DNA of 64,000 nt from Georgenia muralis (GCF_003814705.1 NZ_RKRA01000001.1:3168776-3232775), one strand, 5' to 3'. Shown: positions 52,585 through 61,603, counted from the stretch's first letter. Numbers and translations are program-made. Notes: a model not told the origin generated them from the letters alone.

Positions 52585-55161
52585 GTGAGCGCAGCGACCC
52601 AGAACCTGACCCGGGCCGAGGCGCAGGAGCGCTCGGCGCACCTGCGGGTGGCGACGACGCAGGTCCACCTCGACCTCGCCGGTGACGCCGAGACCTTCGG
52701 GACCACCACGACCGTGACCTTCGAGGCCACGACCGGCGCGACGTTCCTGGACTTCCTGGGCCCGGTCGTGGAGCGGGTGGTCCTCAACGGCGCCGAGCTC
52801 GACCCGGCCGCGTGCTTCGACGGCGCGCGCATCCACCTCGCACCGCTCGCGGCGGAGAACGTGGTCACCGTCGTCGCCCGCGGCGCCTACTCCCGTTCGG
52901 GCGAGGGGTTGCACCGCTTCGTCGACCCGGTCGACGGGCAGACCTACCTCTACACCCAGTACGAGCCGGCCGACTCCCGCCGGGTCCTGGCCACGTTCGA
53001 GCAGCCCGACCTCAAGTCCCGGTTCACCTTCTCGGTGACGGCGCCGGCCCCGTGGCTGGTCCTGTCGAACCAGCCGGCCGTGGGGTCCGAGCCGGTGGGG
53101 GACGGCCTGACGAGGACGACGTTCGCCCCCACCCCGCCGCTGTCGTCCTACCTCACCGCCGTCGTCGCCGGGCCCTACCACCACGTGCGCGACGTGTGGG
53201 AGTCCCCGGACGGCCTGCGCGTCCCGCTGGGCGTGCTGTGCCGCGCCTCCCTCGCCCCGCACCTCGACGCCGACCGGGTCCTCACCGTGACGAGGCAGGG
53301 CCTGGACTTCTACCACTCCGCGTTCGCCTTCCCGTACCCGTGGGGCAAGTACGACCAGGTCTTCGTCCCCGAGTACAACCTCGGCGCCATGGAGAACCCG
53401 GGGTGCGTGACGTTCACCGAGCGCTACGTCTTCCGCTCCGCCGCCACCCGTCACCAGTACCAGGGCCGGGCCAACACGATCCTGCACGAGATGGCCCACA
53501 TGTGGTTCGGCGACCTCGCCACCCCGCGGTGGTGGGACGACCTGTGGCTCAAGGAGTCCTTCGCCGACTACATGGGCTCCCACGCCTCGGTCGCCGCCAC
53601 CGAGCACACCGACGCGTGGGTGGCCTTCGCCAACCGGCGCAAGGCCTGGGCCTACACCCAGGACCAGCTCCCGACCACCCACCCCGTGGTGGCGGACATC
53701 CCGGACCTGGAGGCGGCCAAGCAGAACTTCGACGGCATCACCTACGCCAAGGGCGCCGCCGTCCTCAAGCAGCTCGTCGCCTACGTCGGGGTGGAGGCGT
53801 TCTTCGACGGCGCGCGCCGCTACTTCCGTGACCACGCCTACGCCGCGACGACGCTGGCGGACCTCCTCGGGGCGCTCGAGGCGGCGTCGGGCCGGAACCT
53901 GGGGGAGTGGGCGCGGCTGTGGCTGCAGACCGCCGGCACGGCGGAGCTGCGGGCGCAGGTCGAGGCCCGGGACGGCCGCATCGAGCGGCTCACGGTCCAC
54001 CAGCGGGGCACGGACCCGCGCACCGGCTCACCGGTGCTGCGGCCGCACCGCCTCGCCGTGGGGCTCTACGGCCTGGCCGACGGCGTCCTCGTGCGGACCG
54101 CCCGGTACGAGGTCGACGTCACCGGCGCGGTGACGGAGGTGGCCGGGGCCGTGGGGGCGCCGGTACCGGACCTCGTGGTCGTCAACGACGACGACCTCAC
54201 CTACGCCAAGGTCGTGCTGGACGAGCGGTCCGCCGCCACGGCGCTGGCCCACGTCGGTGCGATCCCCGACGCCATGCCCCGCTCGCTGGTCTGGTCGGCG
54301 CTGTGGAACGCCACCCGGGACGCCCGGCTGCCCGCCGCGGACTACCTCACCGCGGTCCTCGCCCACGGCGCGGCCGAGAGCGACACCGCTGTCCTCACCG
54401 GCCTCACGGCCAACGCCCGGACCGCCGTCGAGCGCTACGTCCCGGCCCCGCGCCGCCGCCACGAGCGGGAGCGCCTGTGCGCGGGCGCATGGGAGCACCT
54501 GCGTGCGGCGGCGCCCGGCTCGGACGACCAGCTCATCTGGGCGCGCGCCTTCGCCGCGGCCGTCGCCACGGTCCCGGCCGCCGCGGGGCGTGCTCGCGAG
54601 GTCCTCGCCGGGACCGTGCCCGGCCTGCCGCTCGACCCGGAGCTGCGGTGGGCGATGTGGCAGTCCCTGGCCGCGACCGGGTGCGCGAACCGTGCCGAGC
54701 TTGACGCCGAGCTGGCCCGCGACGCGACCGCCGACGGGGCCACCCGCCACCTCGCCGCGCTCTCCGCGCTGCCGGAACCGCAGGTGCGCGAGACGGCCCT
54801 CGAGACCCTGCTGCTCCCGGGCGCGCTGACGAACGACCAGGTGGACGCCACCCTGGAGGGGTACGGCCAGCCGCTCCACCCCGAGCTGACGGCGCCCCTG
54901 ACCGAGCGGTACTTCGCCGCCCTGCGCACCCTCTGGGCCGAGCACAGCATCGAGATCGCCGACCGGCTCGTCCAGGGCCTCTACCCCGGCCACCAGGACG
55001 CCGGCGACGGCGACCCTGCCGACCACCCCGTGGCCGCGCGGACGACCCGGTGGCTCGAGGACAACGCCGACGCACCCGCCGCCCTGCGTCGCCTGGTGCT
55101 GGAGGAGCGCGACCACCTCCTGCGGTCGCTGCGCGCCCAGCGGGCGGGTCAGGACCGCTGA
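52585..55161 (+). CDS. pepN: Aminopeptidase N (M1 family)
   Basis: An 858-residue zinc metallopeptidase that removes N-terminal residues from peptides. The substrate motif GAMEN is at about 267-271, and zinc ligands are H301, H305 (HEMAH) and E324 (LWLKESFADYM). YTQYEPADSRRVLATFEQPDLK and TYAKGAAVLKQL are M1 landmarks, and an ERAP-like C-terminal half follows. The start is uncertain: TTG 52573 has GGAGGT only 3 bases away, while GTG 52585 lies 6 bases after TTGAGT in the leaderless pattern; I prefer GTG. Length is normal. It is transcribed alone and converges with the HtrA-like gene. Confidence 0.92.
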   Translation: MSAATQNLTRAEAQERSAHLRVATTQVHLDLAGDAETFGTTTTVTFEATTGATFLDFLGPVVERVVLNGAELDPAACFDGARIHLAPLAAENVVTVVARGAYSRSGEGLHRFVDPVDGQTYLYTQYEPADSRRVLATFEQPDLKSRFTFSVTAPAPWLVLSNQPAVGSEPVGDGLTRTTFAPTPPLSSYLTAVVAGPYHHVRDVWESPDGLRVPLGVLCRASLAPHLDADRVLTVTRQGLDFYHSAFAFPYPWGKYDQVFVPEYNLGAMENPGCVTFTERYVFRSAATRHQYQGRANTILHEMAHMWFGDLATPRWWDDLWLKESFADYMGSHASVAATEHTDAWVAFANRRKAWAYTQDQLPTTHPVVADIPDLEAAKQNFDGITYAKGAAVLKQLVAYVGVEAFFDGARRYFRDHAYAATTLADLLGALEAASGRNLGEWARLWLQTAGTAELRAQVEARDGRIERLTVHQRGTDPRTGSPVLRPHRLAVGLYGLADGVLVRTARYEVDVTGAVTEVAGAVGAPVPDLVVVNDDDLTYAKVVLDERSAATALAHVGAIPDAMPRSLVWSALWNATRDARLPAADYLTAVLAHGAAESDTAVLTGLTANARTAVERYVPAPRRRHERERLCAGAWEHLRAAAPGSDDQLIWARAFAAAVATVPAAAGRAREVLAGTVPGLPLDPELRWAMWQSLAATGCANRAELDAELARDATADGATRHLAALSALPEPQVRETALETLLLPGALTNDQVDATLEGYGQPLHPELTAPLTERYFAALRTLWAEHSIEIADRLVQGLYPGHQDAGDGDPADHPVAARTTRWLEDNADAPAALRRLVLEERDHLLRSLRAQRAGQDR

Positions 55162-55201
55162 GTCCCTGCCCCGCCCGGCCGGACGGCGAGGCCCGGCCCG
55201 G

Positions 55202-56149
55202 TCAGACGGCGAGCTCGGCCAGGGTGGCCACGACGTCGACCAGGGCGCCGCGCCGGAAGACGGTCACCGGCAGGTCCCGGCCCACCGCGGTGCCGAGCAT
55301 GAGTCGCTGAAGGTCCTGGGCGGTGCTGACGGGCCGCCCGCCCGCGCTGATGACGACGTCGCCCAGGTAGATGCCCGCGGCGGCGGCCGGACCGCCGGGG
55401 ACCACCTCCCGCACGTGCAGGCCGGTGCGCCGGCCCAGCCGGCCGGCGAGAGCGGGCGGTACCGGCGCGGTGACCCCGCCGACGCCGAGCCAGGCCCGGC
55501 GCACCCGGCCGGTGCGGACGAGCTCGTCGAGGATCCGCCGCGTCGTGGGGTTGACCGGCACGGCGAGGCCGAGCCCCACGCCGGCGACCGCCGTGCTGAC
55601 CCCCACCACCCGCGCGGCGGAGTCCGCCAGCGCCCCGCCGCTGTTGCCGGGGTTGAGCGCGGCGTCGGTCTGGATGACGTCGTCGATGGAGTGGGCGCCG
55701 TAGGCGGTGCGGACCGGCAGGGAGCGGCCGAGCGCACTGACGACACCGGCGGTGACCGACCCGGCGAGGCCGAGCGGGCTACCGACCGCGACGACGAGCT
55801 GGCCCACCTGCAGCGTGTCGGCGTCCCCGAGCACCGCCGGCGGCGAGAGGCCGTCCCGGGTGCGCAGGACCGCCAGGTCCGAGAGCCGGTCGGTGCCGAC
55901 GACGTCGAAGGGCGACTCCTCGCCGTCGGCCGCGACGACCCCGCCGCCACGGACACCCTCGACCACGTGGGCGCTGGTGAGCAGCAGGCCGTCGGCGGAG
56001 AGCGCCACGGCGGAGCCGGCGCCGCCGCCGCGGCGGCCGTGCACCCGCACGGACAGCACCGACGGCGCGAGCGCCGCAGCGACCGTCGTGACCACCCGGG
56101 AGTAGGCGTCCATGGCCTCGTCCACGACAGCGCAACGCCGCCGGGCCAC
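55202..56149 (-). CDS. HtrA-like trypsin/PDZ serine protease without a visible signal
   Basis: A 315-residue S1C protease. The catalytic triad is His in TSAHVVEG, Asp in LSDLAVLR and Ser in NPGNSGGAL. The fold also shows VGQLVVAVGSPLGLAGSVTAG. A C-terminal PDZ domain (LGVGGVTAPVP, VVPGGPAAAAGIYLGDVVISAGG) follows. Unlike most HtrA/DegP proteins, no signal peptide or membrane anchor is present in the stretch before the protease domain (VVDEAMDAYSRVV), so it may be cytosolic. GTG 56149, GTG at residue 9 and ATG 56113 are possible starts with no strong ribosome-binding site, which leaves the N-terminus open. Confidence 0.85.
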   Translation of the reverse strand: MARRRCAVVDEAMDAYSRVVTTVAAALAPSVLSVRVHGRRGGGAGSAVALSADGLLLTSAHVVEGVRGGGVVAADGEESPFDVVGTDRLSDLAVLRTRDGLSPPAVLGDADTLQVGQLVVAVGSPLGLAGSVTAGVVSALGRSLPVRTAYGAHSIDDVIQTDAALNPGNSGGALADSAARVVGVSTAVAGVGLGLAVPVNPTTRRILDELVRTGRVRRAWLGVGGVTAPVPPALAGRLGRRTGLHVREVVPGGPAAAAGIYLGDVVISAGGRPVSTAQDLQRLMLGTAVGRDLPVTVFRRGALVDVVATLAELAV

Positions 56150-56279
56150 GGTGCGATACCCGTGTTCGCCCGGGGCTTATCCACCCCGGCGACGCTGCGG
56201 TCCGAGGTGCGGTCACCGGGTCCGCGAGGCGGCCGGCCGGGGGCGGGTCGGAGGGAGCCGGCCCGGGGAGCGGTCGCCG

Positions 56280-56882
56280 TCAGAACGAGCCGGTGCGGAC
56301 CTCGCCGGCAGGGACCCAGGCGGTGTACACGGCGCCGCCCGCGGTCGCGCGGGTCTCGACGGCCCGCAGCGTCCGCGCGGGCGCCCCGTCGGCGAAGATC
56401 CGCTTGCCGCGGCCCAGCACCACCGGGTAGGTGAACAGGCGGTACTCGTCGACCAGGTCGTGGATGTGCTGGAGGAGCCGGCTGCTGCCCTGGATGAGGA
56501 TCTCGCCGTCGCCGCCCTGCTTCAGCTCCGCGACGACGTCGTGGGCCTCACCGCGCAGGACCGTGGTGTTCTCCCACGTCGCGTCGGTCAGCGTCCGGGA
56601 GACCACGTACTTGGGCATCCGACCCAGTGATGCGGCGAACTGGTCACCGGCCTCGGCCTGGCCGGGCCAGTACGCCGCGAAGATGTCGTACGTCCGGCGG
56701 CCCAGGAGGAGCGCGGACGCCGAGCGGAAGTAGTCACCGACGATGGTGCCGAGCTCGTCGTCGGCGAACGGGACCTGCCACCCGCCGAACGGGAAGCCGC
56801 CCTCGGTGTCCTCGCCCGGGCCGCCCGGTGCCTGTATGACGCCGTCGAGGGTCACGAACCCGGCCATGATCAGCGTGCGCAC
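56280..56882 (-). CDS. Dihydrofolate reductase-like (RibD C-terminal) protein
   Basis: A 200-residue NADPH-binding fold of the DHFR/RibD-C family. It begins MRTLIMAGFVTLDGVIQAPG and shows LLLGRRTYDIFAAYWP, KYVVSRTLTDATWENTTVL, GEILIQGSSRLLQHI and LVDEYRLFTYPVVLGRGKRIF. True folate reduction is unlikely; the actinobacterial relatives are annotated only as 'dihydrofolate reductase family'. GTG 56882 has AAGGAGG 6 bases upstream, a strong start. It follows the YccF gene by 59 bases on the same strand and may share its transcript. Confidence 0.87.
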   Translation of the reverse strand: MRTLIMAGFVTLDGVIQAPGGPGEDTEGGFPFGGWQVPFADDELGTIVGDYFRSASALLLGRRTYDIFAAYWPGQAEAGDQFAASLGRMPKYVVSRTLTDATWENTTVLRGEAHDVVAELKQGGDGEILIQGSSRLLQHIHDLVDEYRLFTYPVVLGRGKRIFADGAPARTLRAVETRATAGGAVYTAWVPAGEVRTGSF

Positions 56883-56941
56883 GGTCTCCTCCTTCTCGTG
56901 GCGGGAACCCTCGGCCCGCTCCTGGCGGGCGCGCCCTGCGG

Positions 56942-57370
56942 TCAGCGGCCGCCGCGCTGCACCCGGTGCACGGCCACCCAGCCCTCGGGCACGTACTGGT
57001 CCGAGGGGATGATGCGCTTGCCGAACGGCACGACCGTGACCGGCAGCATCTTGAGGTTCGCCAGGGCCAGCGGGATGCCGACGATCGTCACGGCCTGCGC
57101 GGCGGCGGTCGTGATGTGCCCGATCGCCAGCCACACCCCGGCGACGACGAACCAGACGACGTTCGCCACCGCCGACCCCGCCCCGGCGCCCGGCTTGGCC
57201 ACCACCATGCGGCCGAACGGCCACAGGGCGTACGAGGCCATCCGGAAGGAGGCCACCCCGAAGGGGATGGTGACGATGAAGAGGCACGCGACGATCCCGA
57301 ACACCACGTAGCCGAGGGCGAGCCACAGACCGCCGAAGAGGAGCCAGACGACGTTGAGCAGAGCGGACAT
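56942..57370 (-). CDS. YccF-domain inner-membrane protein
   Basis: A 142-residue membrane protein made of two YccF repeats: WLLFGGLWLALGYVVFGIVA and WFVVAGVWLAIGHITTAAAQ, each followed by TIPFGVASFRMASYALWPFG or VGIPLALANLKMLPVTVVPF. That repeat is the family definition; the role is unknown. ATG 57370 is 7 bases after CAACCT, a weak leaderless -10. It lies between EF-G2 and the DHFR-like gene, same strand as both. Confidence 0.87.
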   Translation of the reverse strand: MSALLNVVWLLFGGLWLALGYVVFGIVACLFIVTIPFGVASFRMASYALWPFGRMVVAKPGAGAGSAVANVVWFVVAGVWLAIGHITTAAAQAVTIVGIPLALANLKMLPVTVVPFGKRIIPSDQYVPEGWVAVHRVQRGGR

Positions 57371-57419
57371 GGCTACGAGGTTGCCACACCCGCGCGCCGG
57401 ACGGGGAGGTGCCGGCTCC

Positions 57420-59501
57420 TCAGCGGGCGGCCCCGACCGTCGTGCGGGTGGCGGCGGTGAGGTGGGCGGGCACGGGGTCGTAGTGGTCGTGCACCGCCCG
57501 GTAGGTGCCGCGGCCGCCGGTCAGGGCCCGCAGGTCGATGGCGTAGCGGCGCAGCTCGGCGGTGGGCACGTGGGCCTCGATGACGCCCTCGCCGTCGGCG
57601 CCGGTGCCGGTGTCCACGACGCGTCCGCGCCGGCCGGCCAGGTCCGCCAGGACGTCGCCCTGGCTGGCGACCGGGACCGTGACCGTGACGGCGGAGACCG
57701 GCTCGAGCACGAGCGAGCCGGCCTGCTGCAGCGCCTGGGCCACGCCCAGGCCCGCGGCGGTCCGGAACGCCATGTCGGAGGAGTCGACCGAGTGGTACTT
57801 GCCGTCGACGCACTCGACGCGCAGGTCGGTCAGGCGGTGCCCGTTCGGCCCGCCCGCGAGGAGGGCGTCCTGCACCCCGTGCTCGACGGCGGGCAGGTAG
57901 TTGCGCGGGATCGCACCGCCGACGATGGAGTCGATGAAGACCAGGCCCGTGCCACGCTCGGCGGGGGAGACCACGAGGCGCACCACGGCGAACTGGCCGT
58001 GCCCGCCGGACTGCTTCTTGAGCTTGCCCTCCACCTCGACCGGCCCCGCGATGGTCTCGCGGTAGGCGACCTTGACGTCCTCCGTCTCGACCCGCACGCC
58101 GAACTTGCGCTCGAGGCGCTCGAGCGCGACCGCCAGGTGGGTGTCCCCGACCGCGGTGAGCAGGGTCTGCCCCGACTCCTCGTCCTGGGTCACGGTCAGC
58201 GCCGGGTCCTCGGCGGCGAGGCGGCGCAGGGCGTCGGTGAGCTTGTCGTCGTCGGACTGGGTGAGCGGGCGCACCCCGAGGGTGTAGCCCGCCTCGGGGG
58301 TGGGCCGGGCCGGCAGGGCCACCGGACGGCCGGGCCGGGCCAGGAGGGTACGGGTGGGGGAGTCACCGAGCTTGGCGACGGCGGCGAGGTCGCCGGCCAC
58401 GACCGAGCGGACGTCCAGGTGCTCGCGCCCCCGCAGGGTGAACAGGCCGTGGAGCCGCTCGTCCGCGCCGGTGGAGGTGTTGGTGAGGCGCTCGTCGCCG
58501 CGCACGGTCCCCGAGAGGACCTTGAGGAGCGAGATCTGCCCGACGAACTGGTCGGCGACGGTGCGGAAGACGTGGACGAGGGGCTCCCCGCCGGGGTCGG
58601 CCGGCACCGCGGTGGGCTCGCCGCCGACGAGGACCTCGGTGGGGTGCATGTCCGGCGAGGGGCCGATCTCGCAGATGAAGTCCCCGAGCCGGTCCACCCC
58701 GGCGCCGGTGGTGGCCGAACCCACGAGGACCGGGAAGATCGCCGAGGCCCCGACTGCCCGGCGCAGGGTGCGCTCGACGTCCGCGGGGGCCGGCTCGTCG
58801 CCGGAGAGGTAGCGCTCGAGCTGGTCGTCGTCGCCGCTGACGACCTCCTCGACGAGCTCCTCGTGGCGGATCCGCTCGATCTCCTCGACGTCGGCGGGTA
58901 CCGGCGCGGTGGTCTCGTGCCCCTCGGCGTCGTAGAGGTGAGCGATGTCGAAGAGCACGTCGGCGACGCCGCGGAAGTCCTGCTGCTCCCCGATGGGAAG
59001 CTCGAGGGGGAACAGCCGCTCGCCCAGGCGGGCGCGCAGGTCGGCCAGGACGGACTCGAAGTCCGCGCTGGGCTTGTCCTCCTTGGTCACGAAGATCATC
59101 CGGGCCAGGCCGAGCTCCCGGCAGCGGGCCCACACCCGCTCGTCGCCCGCCTGGACGCCCTCCACCGCGGAGACGACGACGACGGCGAGGTCGGCCACCT
59201 CGAGCGCCGTGTCGACCACCTGGGTGAAGTCGTCGTGGCCGGGGGTGTCCAGGAGGTTGATCTTGCAGGTCTCGCCGTTCGCGGTCGTCCACGGCACGGC
59301 CGCCAGGGCGAGCGAGAGGGTCTGGTGGCGCCGGGTCTCCTCGGGGTCGGCGTCGAGCAGCGAGGTGCCGTCGTCCACGCGCCCCAGGCGGGCCGTCGCG
59401 CCGGCACGGAAGAGCAACGCCTCGGCGAGGGAGGTCTTGCCGCTGCCCGCGTGGCCGACCAGGACCACGTTGCGGATGGCTGAGGTGACGACGTCGTCCA
59501 T
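57420..59501 (-). CDS. EF-G2-type elongation factor G-like GTPase
   Basis: A 693-residue paralogue of EF-G. The P-loop is GHAGSGKT (16-23) and G3 is DTPGH (85-89). Where EF-G has the guanine-specificity motif NKxD, this protein has TKED (139-142); and where switch I normally carries the RGIT stretch it has RRHQTLSLA. The C-terminal domains IV and V are intact (GVRVETEDVKVAYRETI, FIDSIVGGAIPRNYLPAVE, EPVSAVTVTVPVASQGDVL, HVPTAELRRYAIDLR). Actinobacterial EF-G2 proteins do not replace EF-G in translation and their role is unsettled. ATG 59501 has GGGAG 6 bases upstream; TACGAT (59533-59538) is a likely -10. Confidence 0.9.
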   Translation of the reverse strand: MDDVVTSAIRNVVLVGHAGSGKTSLAEALLFRAGATARLGRVDDGTSLLDADPEETRRHQTLSLALAAVPWTTANGETCKINLLDTPGHDDFTQVVDTALEVADLAVVVVSAVEGVQAGDERVWARCRELGLARMIFVTKEDKPSADFESVLADLRARLGERLFPLELPIGEQQDFRGVADVLFDIAHLYDAEGHETTAPVPADVEEIERIRHEELVEEVVSGDDDQLERYLSGDEPAPADVERTLRRAVGASAIFPVLVGSATTGAGVDRLGDFICEIGPSPDMHPTEVLVGGEPTAVPADPGGEPLVHVFRTVADQFVGQISLLKVLSGTVRGDERLTNTSTGADERLHGLFTLRGREHLDVRSVVAGDLAAVAKLGDSPTRTLLARPGRPVALPARPTPEAGYTLGVRPLTQSDDDKLTDALRRLAAEDPALTVTQDEESGQTLLTAVGDTHLAVALERLERKFGVRVETEDVKVAYRETIAGPVEVEGKLKKQSGGHGQFAVVRLVVSPAERGTGLVFIDSIVGGAIPRNYLPAVEHGVQDALLAGGPNGHRLTDLRVECVDGKYHSVDSSDMAFRTAAGLGVAQALQQAGSLVLEPVSAVTVTVPVASQGDVLADLAGRRGRVVDTGTGADGEGVIEAHVPTAELRRYAIDLRALTGGRGTYRAVHDHYDPVPAHLTAATRTTVGAAR

Positions 59502-59532
59502 GCTCACTCCCGGCTCTGGGTCTGTGGCTGCG

Positions 59533-59538
59533 ATCGTA
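59533..59538 (-). promoter_or_regulatory. -10 element of EF-G2 gene
   Basis: TACGAT on the minus strand gives a leader of about 25 nt with a proper Shine-Dalgarno. Nearby, ACGAAG-ATCCCA-CTTCGT (59564-59581) is an inverted repeat upstream of it that could bind a regulator. Confidence 0.5.
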
Positions 59539-59720
59539 GCGCCGAGGGGGCCGGGGGTATGTGACGAAGATCCCACTTCGTACTGCGCCGGCCGGTGTAC
59601 AGCCCGCGCCGGGTGCCCGGACCGGCCGCGCCGGGCGTGTCCGGTTTCGGGGTGGACCGTCCGGCGTTGCACAGTGGTCCCCGGCCGGCCGCGTCCGCGG
59701 GCGCGACAGAAGGGGTGGAC

Positions 59721-60506
59721 GTGGCAGGGACCTGGTCGACGCAGACGGAGCTGGGTGCCGCGTACGCGCTCACCGCGCGGCAGGTGGGCACCCACCTCGC
59801 CGCCCTCGGGCTGAAGGAAGGCGCCCGGGCGAGCGAGGACGCGGTGACCGACGGGCTCGCCCGCGAGGCGACGCTCCGCGACGGCACAGGGTTCTTCGTG
59901 TGGCACACCGAGCGGGTCACCGCCCTCCTGGCCGGGCGAGGGCTCACCCGCGCCCCCGGTGGCGCGGGAGCGCCCGCCGCCGGGCGCGGAGCGGCGCGCA
60001 CCGCCGGGGCGAGCGGCGGGGCGCCGGCACGCGGCGCCGTCCCGGCGGACGGTGCGACGCGGCCGAACGGTCACGACCGCGTGGTGGCCACCGACGGCTC
60101 GGCGCTGGGCAACCCGGGCCCGACGGGGTGGGCGTGGGTGGACCAGACCACGGGGGAGACCGGCTCGGGCGGGCTGGCCCACGGCACCAACAACATCGGC
60201 GAGCTGCTCGCGCTGCGCGAGGCGCTGCGCCACGCCGGGCCCGAGGGCGACCTCCTCGTCCGTGCGGACTCGCAGTACGTCATCAACATCGCCACGAGAT
60301 GGGCGGTCGGCTGGCGGCGGCGCGGCTGGCGCAAGGGGGACGGCAAGGTCCCGGAGAACCTCGAGATCGTCCAGGACATCCTCGTCGCCCTGGAGGCCCG
60401 CGAGGGGCGGACGGACTTCGAGTGGGTGCGCGGCCACGCCGGCGACGAGCACAACGAGCGTGCCGACGCCCTCGCCAACGCCGCCGCGCGGGCCGCCCGC
60501 GGGTAG
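59721..60506 (+). CDS. rnhA: Ribonuclease HI with an extra N-terminal domain
   Basis: A 261-residue protein. Residues 115-258 are RNase HI with all four acidic residues: D125 (ATDGSALGNPG), E161 (NNIGELLALREAL), D183 (RADSQYVIN) and D249 (ADALANAAA). It cuts RNA in RNA-DNA hybrids. Residues 1-75 form a small helical domain (STQTELGAAYALTARQVGTH, ALGLKEGARASEDAV, FVWHTERVTALLAG) resembling a winged-helix/MerR-like reader, then a Gly/Ala/Arg linker. I do not know that domain's family. GTG 59721 has AAGGGG 6 bases upstream. A strong hairpin ends the transcript. Confidence 0.88.
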   Translation: MAGTWSTQTELGAAYALTARQVGTHLAALGLKEGARASEDAVTDGLAREATLRDGTGFFVWHTERVTALLAGRGLTRAPGGAGAPAAGRGAARTAGASGGAPARGAVPADGATRPNGHDRVVATDGSALGNPGPTGWAWVDQTTGETGSGGLAHGTNNIGELLALREALRHAGPEGDLLVRADSQYVINIATRWAVGWRRRGWRKGDGKVPENLEIVQDILVALEAREGRTDFEWVRGHAGDEHNERADALANAAARAARG

Positions 60507-60516
60507 CCGTGCCCTG

Positions 60517-60563
60517 GCTCGCCGCCCGCGGGGGCGAGCACGCGCTACCCGCGGGCGACGAGC
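60517..60563. terminator. Long hairpin between rnhA and the LLM oxidoreductase
   Basis: GCTCGCCGCCCGCGGG (60517-60532) pairs with CCCGCGGGCGACGAGC (60548-60563): 16 positions with one mismatch and a 15-base loop. It lies between two convergent stop codons and should serve both. Confidence 0.75.
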
Positions 60564-60567
60564 TCGC

Positions 60568-61590
60568 TCAGTCCTCCCAGGAGCGCACCCCGGCCAGGGC
60601 CGGCATCACCTCGTGCTCGAAGAGCTCGATGCTCTCCGTGGTGTAGGCCGCGTCCGGGAAGTAGAAGATCCCGTAGGTCATGCCGGCCTCGCGCAGCGCC
60701 AGGAGCTTCTCCACGATCTGCTCGGGAGTGCCGAAGGCCGGCAGGTCCCGGAAGCCCGCGAGCTGCCGCTCGAGGTCATCGGCGCCCAGGTGGGGCGCGA
60801 GCCGGGCGGCCAGCTCGTCGAGCTTGGCCGCCACGTCCGCCTCGGTGCGTCCGATCGTGACGTTGTAGTTCGCCGAGCGGACGATCTGGTCGAAGTCCGT
60901 GCCCTGGACGGCGCAGTGCTCGGCGAGGATCTCGCTCTTGCGGGTGAAGCCCTCGAGGGTCCCGTCGAAGTTGGTGTACCGCGCGTGCTGGGCGGCGATG
61001 CGCAGCGTGACCTTCTCCCCGCCGCCGGCGATCCACAGCGGGATCCCGCCGGGCTGGACGGGCAGGGGGAAGCACAGGGCGCCGTCGACGTCGTAGTGCT
61101 TGCCGTGGAGGGTGGCCGAGCCCGTGCGCCACGCCTGCTCGAAGATCTGCACACCTTCGTCGAGCCGCGCCAGCCGCTCGCCCGCGGACGGGAAGCCGTA
61201 GCCGTAGGCACGCCACTCGTGCTCGTACCACCCCGCGCCGATCCCCATCTCCAGGCGGCCCCCGCTGATGTGGTCGACCGTCGCCGCCACCTTGGCCAGG
61301 TACATGGGGTTGCGGTAGCTCATGCAGCTGCACATCTGCCCGATCCGGACCCGGTCGGTCACCGCGCCGAGGCCCGCCATGAGGGACCAGGCCTCGTGCG
61401 TCGCCTCCTCGCTGGGCACGGGGGTGGTGTGGAAGTGGTCGTACACCCACACCGACTCCCACAGGCCGCCGTCGTCGGCGCGCCTGGCGAGGGAGGACAT
61501 GACGTTCCAGTGCTGCGACTCGTCGATCCCGACGAGGTCGAAGCGCCAGCCCTGCGGGATGAACATCCCGAACCGCATGTGATCAGCCAT
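60568..61590 (-). CDS. LLM-class F420-dependent oxidoreductase
   Basis: A 340-residue TIM-barrel oxidoreductase of the luciferase-like family. It begins MRFGMFIPQGWRFDLVGID and shows WESVWVYDHFHTTPVPS, VRIGQMCSCMSYRNPMYLAK, VDHISGGRLEMGIGAGWYEHE and GFTRKSEILAEHC, typical of F420 (rather than FMN) using members such as F420-dependent TIGR-type reductases. The substrate is unknown. ATG 61590 (MADHM) is 7 bases after TAGGGT; the internal ATG at residue 5 is also possible. The -10 lies inside the end of the DUF4126 gene upstream. Confidence 0.85.
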   Translation of the reverse strand: MADHMRFGMFIPQGWRFDLVGIDESQHWNVMSSLARRADDGGLWESVWVYDHFHTTPVPSEEATHEAWSLMAGLGAVTDRVRIGQMCSCMSYRNPMYLAKVAATVDHISGGRLEMGIGAGWYEHEWRAYGYGFPSAGERLARLDEGVQIFEQAWRTGSATLHGKHYDVDGALCFPLPVQPGGIPLWIAGGGEKVTLRIAAQHARYTNFDGTLEGFTRKSEILAEHCAVQGTDFDQIVRSANYNVTIGRTEADVAAKLDELAARLAPHLGADDLERQLAGFRDLPAFGTPEQIVEKLLALREAGMTYGIFYFPDAAYTTESIELFEHEVMPALAGVRSWED

Positions 61591-61597
61591 GACGCCA

Positions 61598-61603
61598 ACC
61601 CTA
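61598..61603 (-). promoter_or_regulatory. -10 element of the LLM oxidoreductase (leaderless)
   Basis: TAGGGT on the minus strand, 7 bases before ATG 61590. It overlaps the last codon of the DUF4126 gene. Confidence 0.5.

Noticed and set aside
56177-56185. TTATCCACC, one mismatch from a DnaA box
   Set aside because: It is a single copy with no AT-rich unwinding region and no dnaA, dnaN or gyrB nearby, so it is not evidence of an origin.
60568-61590. FMN-dependent luciferase
   Set aside because: The segments match the LLM F420-type group better, and no lux-like partner subunit or fatty aldehyde gene is present.
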